A DNA stretch of 64,000 nt. It comes from Drosophila miranda (lineage: Eukaryota > Arthropoda > Insecta > Diptera > Drosophilidae). Each line of letters opens with the position of its first letter. Position 1 is the stretch's first letter. Below, in pieces: positions 55,901-64,000 of this stretch. Position numbers and translations under genes: made by a program. A model generated the notes under the pieces. That model had not been told where the DNA came from. It saw only the letters and a list, made by a program, of their open reading frames with translations, and did not search any database. The stretch spans positions 52,535,271 through 52,599,270 of the forward strand of contig NW_022881603.1 in the NCBI RefSeq assembly GCF_003369915.1. The letters run 5' to 3'.

Positions 55901-57163
55901 CTAAGTCAAAAAAAAAGAAAACACAAGCCAATCTTAACTTTGTTTACAAAAGCCAGTAATCGATAACTGTATAGTATTTTTCTGTATCTTTTTTATCAAT
56001 GTTACCGTAATGTTAAAAAAATACCTAAATGTTAAAAAAATTGTAAATGTTTCCATAAATAATGTTATATGTTGCCAATAGTAATAAGAACATTAATAAA
56101 GAAAGCTTCAGGTCACTCTAAAGTGCCCTGAGCCAGTCAAACCATTAAATACTAGGGAAACAATACTTGAAAGAATCAGGAGCCAACCATTGGGTATACA
56201 AAGAATTATAGTGCCAGACCACAGAGGGGATGAAGAGGAAGGCGTCCTCCAGCCGAATGGTTAAGACTTGATCCAATGGGACAGCAAAAATCCAGAAAGT
56301 ATAAACCTACAAATAAAACTAATTAAAAGCAGCCAAAACATAACTTAAACCGCTTACCAAATCACCTCCAAGCAAACCAATCAAAACCTGCAAATAAAAT
56401 ACAATCAAAATCAGCCAAAACAGAAATAAACTCGGTTACCAAATTCAACGCACACCTCCAAATAAACCAATTGAACCTGCAAATAAAATACAATTAAAAT
56501 CAGTCAAAACACAAATTAATTTACTTACCACGCTAGCTTCCAAACAAACCAATCAAAACCTGCAAATAAAATACAATCAAAATCAGCCAAAGCATTAATA
56601 GACTCGCTTACCAAATACAACGCAAACCTCCAAATATAACCAATTGAACCTGCAAATAGAATACATTTAATAATCAGTCAAAACACAAATCAATTCACTT
56701 ACTACGATAGCCTCCAAACAAACCAATCAAAACCTACAAATAAAATACAATCAAAATGGGCCAAAACAGAAATAGACTCGCTTACCAAATACAACAGAAA
56801 ACTCCAAATATACCAATTGAACCTGCAAATAGAAAACATTTAATAATCAGTCAAAACACAAATCAATTCACTTACTACGATAGCTTCCAAACAAACCAAT
56901 CAAAACCTGCAAATAAAATATAATCAAAATCAGCCAAAACAGAAATAAACTAACTTACCAAATTCAACGCAAACCTCTAAATAAATTAATTTAGCCTGCA
57001 AATAAAATGTAGCTAAAATTAGCCAAAGGAAAAGCGCAAATAGACTTACTTACCAAACTCAACGCAAACCTCCCAATGGACCAATCGAACCTGTAAATAG
57101 AAAATAATTAAAATCAGTCAAAACAAAGGTTAAAAATCCAATAAATATAACAACACAAATTAC

Positions 57164-57435
57164 CTAACTGGATTCCTGACACTTGATCACCAAACCTACA
57201 AAACATAAACCTGAAAATAAAATAATATTAAAATCAGCCAGGAGTTTCATATCATCCACAAAAAGAAGCATATGCGCCGCCGTTCTTCTTAGAGTTGCAT
57301 CGGTTGGATTCGGCCAGGAAAAGAGGGACGAGGCGATGCCGCGCTTGCGTTGCCGATGCTTGGAGGTCTCCCTGTCGTCCATACCACCGTTTCGCACCGG
57401 ATGAGGGGTCCAGGAGCGGCATTACAAAATTTGTA
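57164..57435 (-). repeat. satellite header block 5
   Basis: Long-form header with AAAAAG instead of AGAAAG (Ser to Phe in the minus-strand peptide), shared with header 6, so these two units are closest relatives. Confidence 0.75.
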
Positions 57436-58874
57436 TGCCTAAGTCAAAAAAAAAGAAATCACAAGCCAATCTTAACTTTGTTTACAAAAGCCAGTAATCG
57501 ATAACTGTATAGTATTTTTCTGTATCTTTTTTATCAATGTTACCGTAATGTTAAAAAAATAACTAAATGTTAAAAAAATTGTAAAGGTTTCCATAAATAA
57601 TATTATATGTTGCCAATAGTAATAAGAACATTAATAAAAAAAGCTTCAGGTCACTCTAAAGTGCCCTGAGCCAGTCAAACCATTAAATACTGGGGAAACA
57701 AAACTTGAAAGAATCAGGGGCCAACCATTGGGTATACAAAGAATTATAGTGCCAGACCACAGAGGGGATGAAGAGGAAGGCGTCCTCCAGCCAAATGGTT
57801 AAGACTTAATCCAATGGTACAGCAAAAATCCAGAAAGTATAAACCTACAAATAAAACTAATTAAAAGCAGCCAAAACATAACTTAAACCGCTTACCAAAT
57901 CACCACCAAGCAAACCAATCAAAACCTGCAAATAAAATACAATCAAAATCAGCCAAAACAGAAATAAACTCGGTTACCAAATTCAACGCACACCTCCAAA
58001 TAAACCAATTGAACCTGCAAATAAAATACAATTAAAATCAGTCAAAACACAAATTAATTTACTTACCACGCTAGCTTCCAAATAAACCAATCAAAACCTG
58101 CAAATAAAATACAATCAAAATCAGCCAAAACATTAATAGACTCGCTTACCAAATACAACGTAAACCTCCAAATATAACCAATTGAACCTGCGAATAGAAT
58201 ACATTTAATAATCAGTCAAAACACAAATCAATTCACTTACTACGATAGCCTCCAAACAAACCAATCAAAACCTACAAATAAAATACAATCAAAATGAGCC
58301 AAAACAGAAATAGACTCGCTTACCAAATACAACGCAAAACTCCAAATATACCAATTGAACCTGCAAATAGAATACATTTAATAATCAGTCAAAACACAAA
58401 TCAATTCACTTACTACGATAGCTTCCAAACAAACCAATCAAAACCTGCAAATAAAATACAATCAAAATCAGCCAAAACAGAAATAAACTAACTTACCAAA
58501 TTCAACGCAAACCTCTAAATAAACCAATTGAACCTGCAAATAGAATACATTTAATAATCAGCCAAAACACAAATTAATTCACTTACTACGATAGCTTCCA
58601 AACAAACCAATCAAAACCTGCAAATAAAATATAATCAAAATCAGCCAAAACAGAAATAAACTAACTTAACAAATTCAACGCAAACCTCTAAATAAATTAA
58701 TTTAGCCTGCAAATAAAATGTAGCTAAAATTAGCCAAAGGAAAAGCGCAAATAGACTTACTTACCAAACTCAACGCAAACCTCCCAATGGACCAAACGAA
58801 CCTGTAAATAGAAAATAATTAAAATCAGTCAAAACAAAGGTTAAAAATCCAATAAATATAACAACACAAATTAC

Positions 58875-59150
58875 CTAACTGGATTCCTGACACTTGATCA
58901 CCAAACCTACAAAACATAAACCTGAAAATAAAATAATATTAAAATCAGCCAGGAGTTTCATATCATCCACAAAAAGAAGCATATGCGCCGCCGTTCTTCT
59001 TAGAGTTGCATCGGTTGGATTCGGCCAGGAAAAGAGGGACGAGGCGATGCCGCGCTTGCGTTGCCGATGCTTGGAGGTCTCCCTGTCGTCCATACCTCCG
59101 TTTCGCACCGGATGAGGGGTCCAGGAGCGGCATTACAAAATTTGTATGCC
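58875..59150 (-). repeat. satellite header block 6
   Basis: Long-form header, last in the window. It is followed by spacer and subrepeats until 60235. Confidence 0.75.
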
Positions 59151-60675
59151 TAAGTCAAAAAAAAAGAAATCACAAGCCAATCTTAACTTTGTTTACAAAA
59201 GCCAGTAATCGATAGCTGTATAGTATTTTTCTGTATCTTTTTTATCAATGTTACCGTAATGTTAAATAATACCTAAATGTTAAAAAAATTGTAAAGGTTT
59301 CCATAAATAATATTATATGTTGCCAATAGTAATAAGAACATTAATAAAGAAAGCTTCAGGTCACTCTAAAGTGCCCTGAGCCAGTCAAACCATTAAATAC
59401 TGGGGAAACAAAACTTGAAAGAATCAGGGGCCAACCATTGGGTATACAAAGAATTATAGTGCCAGACCACAGAGGGGATGAAGAGGAAGGCGTCCTCCAG
59501 CCGAATGGTTAAGACTTGATCCAATGGTACAGCAAAAATCCAGAAAGTATAAACCTACAAATAAAACTAATTAAAAGCAGCCAAAACATAACTTAAACCG
59601 CTTACCAAATCACCTCCAAGCAAACCAATCAAAACCTGCAAATAAAATACAATCAAAATCAGCCAAAACAGAAATAAACTCGCTTACCAAATTCAACGCA
59701 CACCTTCAAATAAACCAATTGAACCTGCAAATAAAATACAATTAAAATCAGTCAAAACACAAATTAATTTACTTACCACGCTAGCTTCCAAACAAACCAA
59801 TCAAAACCTGCAAATAAAATACAATCAAAATCCGCCAAAACATAAATAGACTCGCTTACCAAATACAAAGCAAACCTCCAAATATAACCAATTGAACCTG
59901 CAAATAGAATACATTTAATAATCAGTCAAAACACAAATCAATTCACTTACTACGATAGCCTCGAAACAAACCAATCAAAACCTACAAATAAAATACAATC
60001 AAAAAGAGCCAAAACAGAAATAGACTCGCTTACCAAATACAACGCAAAACTCCAAATAAACCAATTGAACCTGCAAATAGAATACATTTAATAATCAGCC
60101 AAAACACAAATTAATTCACTTACTACGATAGCTTCCAAACAAACCAATCAAAACCTGCAAATAAAATACAATCAAAATCAGCCAAAACAGAAATAAACTA
60201 ACTTACCAAATTCAACGCAAGCCAGTCAAACCATTAAAAAAGAAGGAGCATCGAACGGGCAGTGGACACATTCAACCAGGTGGCAGCGAAGTGGAGCGGC
60301 TGGCTTGCTGATAATCGTCTATCGTTTGATATGGGTTGAACATTTCAAGTGTTCCACTGGGGAGAATCCGCTTTGCACCCGGTTCCTTGTTTTGTGTTAA
60401 TGCAATAGAGGTGTTTTTCCCTAGATAACATTCTATTTTGTTTCAAGTATGGCACTGCACATACACACAAGCCATGGTTCGACGATAATTTACAGATAAT
60501 TTCCACTCATCATATCCTCAGAATGGATAAGTGCTTTGGGTACATTCAAGTCTTTATTACGTCGCATACATAAGTGTTTACAGTTTCAGTTTAGCCGCTT
60601 TTATGGCATAGCTGCAGGATGATCGAAATGGTGTTATATAACGAAACGGCTGGGTGCAGTGATCCATATGGATTT

Positions 60676-62390
60676 CTACTTCTTACGCTCTGCCTCCTCC
60701 ATGGCGCGCATCATTTTGGCATCATGCTTCTCGTGATGCTCCCTGATGGCACGCTGGAGCTCCTCGCGATGACCTGCAGCGGTGTGCCTGAAAGGAGCGA
60801 GTGGAATCAATGAGCTGTGTCCCAAAGGAACGCAACGGAGTGGAGACAATGTGCTACCTTGTCCGTTTTGCTTGTTAAACTGCTTGATGAGGCGACGCTT
60901 CTTGGAGGACTCCGGAAGGCTCTGAATGTGCGCGTACAGCTGCGCCAGTGCAGTGTCCGTGTAATTGCTGTTGTTTCCCGCTGCCGTGGCGGCACGATCT
61001 ACAAAAGTGTACACCGTGTTGACCGTCGGGTCGTCCGAGATGGATTCTTCAAGGGTTTGCTCCGGTGACATGGTGGAGCGAGTGGAATCAATGAGCTGTG
61101 TCCCAAAGGAACGCAACGGAGTGGAGACAATGTGCTACCTTGTCCGTTTTGCTTGTTAAACTGCTTGATGAGGCGACGCTTCTTGGAGGACTCCGGAAGG
61201 CTCTGAATGTGCGCGTACAGCTGCGCCAGTGCAGTGTCCGTGTAATTGCTGTTGTTTGCCGCTGCCGTGGCGGCACGATCTACAAAAGTGTACACCGTGT
61301 TGACCGTCGAGTCGTCCGAGATGGATTCTTCAAGGGTTTGCTCCGGTGACATGGTTTTTTTGCGTTTGCGCTCAAGAAAGTACGCCCGAATATCGGTGGC
61401 TAGGACACATGTAGGACACAATGCTGGACATCTTCTTCGCCGTATAGTGGAGCGCCTCAGGCGGCATTTGCCTGGGGCAAATCAGGTGCGGTGTAAACAA
61501 GATGGCCAAATTCTCCGCGGACATCTTGTTGCTCTCCTCACGCGCTGCCACCGAATGGAGCATTTTAATAATGTGCTGCAGTAACTCGCGATGCTCTTCG
61601 GGGAGCAGGAGAAGGAGCAGCTGCACCGAGTTGAGAAGATGTTGTTGGCGCTCTGCGGTAGCCGCCACCTGACCCCCCATTAATGCCTGGCTAAGCGGCG
61701 CTATCTGAAGATGTGCTGGATAGTGGGCGTCTGTAAGCAAAGGCTCTGCCAGCTCGGCCAGAAAGCTCTTAAAAACAGTGGCACAGTCGTGAGCCGAGAA
61801 TCCTGTCAGTTCCAAATCCAAGGGCTGGTCGTGCTGTATGTGCATTCGTAGCTCGTTCTGCCTGGAAACGGCTCCTGTCTTGCGAAATAGTCCCTCCTGG
61901 GTGAGATCTGCAGAATAGCATTTCCGCATTTAGAATAATTCAATTTTCCGGACTCTCCCTGTCACTTACTCTTCTCCAGCATAAGAAACTCTTTGAGCTC
62001 CTCCAGGTGCATCAGAAAGCCTGCATCAATTTGTTGCTGCAGCGTTTCAGTGGGACTGCCCGCCGACTTACTGCCTGCCCCAGCCGTGCAGCCTGTGGCA
62101 GGTCCGCGATTCTTCTTGGAGAGGCGATTCCACTTCTTTATCTTGCCCTTATCTTCGTAGACGATTTCATGGCACGGCATGTCGAACCTGCAACCCATAA
62201 ATCGGTAAGCACTATATTTCGATGGGATGGCAGCGTCGCTCGTGGCAACTTACTCGTCGGTGTTTAGTTCCAGCTCGAAGGAGAGGTGCATGCGCACCAG
62301 AGACTTGTAATTTTCATAATTGCTGTTGCGCATGCGTGTCGCTAGGTCGCGGTCATTAAATTCATTGATGTTGGCGTATTCCATGTCCAT
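60676..62390 (-). pseudogene. RhoGAP gene, unit F, rearranged
   Basis: Exons 62254-62390, 61970-62187 (an in-frame three-base loss) and exon 3 ending at 60676 with its start at 61907. Exon 3 contains a 281-bp internal tandem duplication (60794-61074 repeated at 61075-61355) and a ~40-base deletion near 61404, where several GAP-domain codons are replaced by ACACATGTAGG-like bases. The protein is therefore disrupted. Confidence 0.85.
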
Positions 62391-62750
62391 TGTTATACGC
62401 AAGGGCGTATACAGGGCGACAGCAGTAGCCAAAGCAACAAAACAACAACAGCACAGCACAAACGAAAAGGACTTCCGTAGATTCGAATCCCAGCACTCAC
62501 ACGCTCACTTTAACAAATATTACTTTTCTAAAAGTACAATATAGAAGGTTTGTGGCCTGACAGCATACTTGTTGATAGCTTTGCTGGTGGAATTTAATTG
62601 CGGAAAATTGGGCGAGACGCGCTGCAAAAATTGAAATATTGAACTGGCAGAGCTGTCACTGGCGTCCAAAGAACATTTTGTGCGAAAACGCCATGTCAAT
62701 GTTAAAGAATTATAAGCTGTACACTAATGCTTCTTTATTTACAGCTGAAA

Positions 62751-62881
62751 TTAGTTAGTAAATCTCTTAAAGAACTCGAAATTACAAATTTCGGACCAGC
62801 CGATTGAGGCGCCCATACACTTGGCGCCAAAGCTGGCCGATAAACCGGCTATATACTGTGGTAGGACCGATCCTTGGACAT
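62751..62881 (-). pseudogene. sugar transporter first-exon remnant, unit F
   Basis: As in other units but with one base lost after the fourth codon (GATCCTTGG against GATCCCTTGG), so the helix is out of frame. Confidence 0.45.
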
Positions 62882-63151
62882 GTTGTGTTCTGTTCTGTTC
62901 TCCGTGATGCAAAAAATGGAACTGAAACTGACACGCAGAAAGATATTTGGCTTGACAAATTGCCCTGCATGAGATAACCAAAGCGTCGACGCTGGCGTAC
63001 AACTGGCACGCTGGCAGAGGGGGAAATACTTGAAGTTGGAGAGAGTCGTAAATCAGATTCTACAGTTTCCCTTTAGAACGGCGGCGGAGGCGCCGCTTTA
63101 ACGTATGCAAAAGTCCCCAAAAAGCAATCGGAATCTGAAACAGCTAATTAA

Positions 63152-63694
63152 ATGACTGCTGATATGCCACCGCCACCTCCACCCACCCCCAATACACACA
63201 CCCCGCCTATTATAAGAACAATCAAGTGCCTCTATAACAATCCGTTCGCTGCCAGTCGGCTATCTGGAGCTACTGATTATACTTTTGCGCGGAACTTAGG
63301 CACTTTATATTTCATCTTGCTACGCTACGAAAATGGTATTTATTACACACAGATTGAATCAGTATCGGATCACCGCAAAATTATATATCTGCTATAGGAA
63401 ACATCAGCCAGAACTATAATTTGTACTGGATCGTGCTTTAATATCACTATACGCTCATACATAAGTACCAAATATAGATGGTTGGGTATGTTGCGTGGGG
63501 AGCCCAACATCCATTTTGAAAGATACAGATTTATTGGTCATCTGACTTTAAGAGCACATGCATGCAGGATACTTCCAATTCTATAAATCCAATATATCTA
63601 TGTGGAATTCCACTTACAAGAGTATTTCATTTTCGGCGTGAGGCTTCATTTCCGGGGCATTTTTCTATTTATTGCATCGTGTGAAAGTAGATAA
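63152..63694 (+). pseudogene. gene X 5' part, unit F
   Basis: Copy of 17277-17822, with a three-base deletion in the Pro-rich region. The shared TAG is at 63395-63397, and a further TAA occurs near 63584 as in unit D. Units D and F thus share a derived stop. Confidence 0.45.
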
Positions 63695-63715
63695 TAGCAT
63701 TACCTACCAAAATAA

Positions 63716-64000
63716 TTGAATGGGCGTAAATCGCCTGGAGAGCATCTAATCTGGCTCTTAACACACATCACATCACACATCGTACTCATCACGCCGAAAA
63801 CACATGTAGGTAGGTTTCTAAACTGTGACAAAATTCCTATTCCAACCGTCACATGGCGGTCAAGTTATCAGGAAAGTGGCGTCCTCATTGATGTTGATCG
63901 TTTGGATTTGAATTTGTATACGCGTGTGGAGGAGCATCGAACGGGCAGTGGACACATTCAACCAGCAGCATCCACACAGCCATCACCACGACCAACTGCA
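63716..64000 (+). CDS. gene X 3' exon (unit G), cut by the window end
   Basis: Begins like the other copies and at 63966 continues with AGCATCCACACAGCC, the same continuation as unit E, not the RhoGAP flank. This copy therefore also marks an array edge with the original gene X end. An eight-base insertion (CACATCACACAT region near 63770) lies upstream in the possible intron or frame. Confidence 0.55.
   Translation, partial: MNGRKSPGEHLIWLLTHITSHIVLITPKTHVGRFLNCDKIPIPTVTWRSSYQESGVLIDVDRLDLNLYTRVEEHRTGSGHIQPAASTQPSPRPTA

Larger units (their letters stand above)
48756..60235 (-). repeat. higher-order satellite made of micro-exon/mini-intron modules
   Basis: An 11.5-kb array. Higher-order units of about 1.5-2.0 kb consist of a GC-rich header, an AT-rich spacer and a run of 84-90-bp subrepeats. 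Read on the minus strand, each subrepeat is a short block starting GTTTTGATTGG or GTTCAATTGG, then GTAAG..., a TTTTGGCTGATT branch-like region and TTTGCAG. Example: block 52868-52905 (38 nt), intron 52906-52958 (53 nt), block 52959-52989 (31 nt), intron 52990-53041 (52 nt). Dozens of such modules occur. Block lengths of 31 and 37 are both 1 mod 3, so a continuous protein is unlikely. Confidence 0.8.
60243..63801. repeat. host amplicon unit F
   Basis: The RhoGAP/gene X array resumes after the satellite. The unit begins inside the gene X exon (GGAGCATCGAACGGGCAG). The junction carries a 20-base scrap of satellite spacer (GCCAGTCAAACCATTAAA) joined out of order, typical of illegitimate joining. 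Confidence 0.9.

Noticed and set aside
48756..60235. Direct repeats of about 85-90 bp considered as a CRISPR-like array
   Set aside because: Repeats are degenerate, have no unique spacers of constant length, and lie in a eukaryotic satellite with splice-like signals.

Overview
The window looks like heterochromatic, repeat-dominated DNA from a Drosophila-type fly. The evidence is dense nested LTR retrotransposons with fly tRNA primer sites (tRNA-Trp, tRNA-Lys), 50-60 nt introns with GTAAG/TTTGCAG signals, and a tandemly amplified segment carrying a RhoGAP gene most like fly RhoGAP54D (vertebrate ARHGAP19). No bacterial genes, rRNA, tRNA genes or CRISPR arrays were seen. A Y, neo-Y or pericentromeric location is likely, but this is inference.

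Layout. 1-14518: a BEL/Pao retrotransposon (minus strand) inserted in antisense into the gag of an Ulysses/Osvaldo-like Gypsy-superfamily element (plus strand). A 2384-bp segment spanning this nest is tandemly duplicated (3261-5644 and 5645-8028). The plus-strand element continues through pol into a putative 4.0-kb LTR that contains an open frame and ends at 14518.

14519-44963: tandem array of a ~3.4-kb host amplicon (units A-E here). Each unit holds, from left to right, the 3' to 5' exons of the RhoGAP gene (minus), a first-exon remnant of a sugar-transporter-like gene (minus) and the 5' part of an unrecognised gene X (plus). Gene X is cut in mid-ORF and joined to the RhoGAP 3' flank of the next unit. 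Unit B is split by a probable 2.16-kb solo LTR (19419-21578), an 8.8-kb degenerate Osvaldo-like provirus (22369-31152) and a young gypsy/mdg3-like element (32305-37670, TSD ACAT, LTRs about 1% different). Unit D (41126-44575) is the only one with an undamaged RhoGAP reading frame (447 codons over three exons). Unit E keeps the apparently original 3' end of gene X.

44964-48750: gene X 3' flank, a pair of 1.19-kb tandem repeats with hairpins and a recurrent GTGGCCGGACCAG motif, then unique AT/GC-mixed sequence with an LTR-like stem-loop. 48756-60235: a higher-order satellite. Each unit has a GC-rich ~240-bp header, an AT-rich spacer, and many 84-90-bp subrepeats. Read on the minus strand, each subrepeat is a 31-38-nt micro-exon followed by a 52-53-nt mini-intron with a good donor, branch region and acceptor. 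I regard this as the most unusual structure in the window. One header is interrupted by a deleted gypsy element with LTR-integrase-LTR structure and TSD ATGC. 60243-64000: the RhoGAP/gene X array resumes (units F and G).

The transposon genes are mostly dead remnants. The intact candidates are gag and pol of the young gypsy-like element and the RhoGAP copy of unit D.
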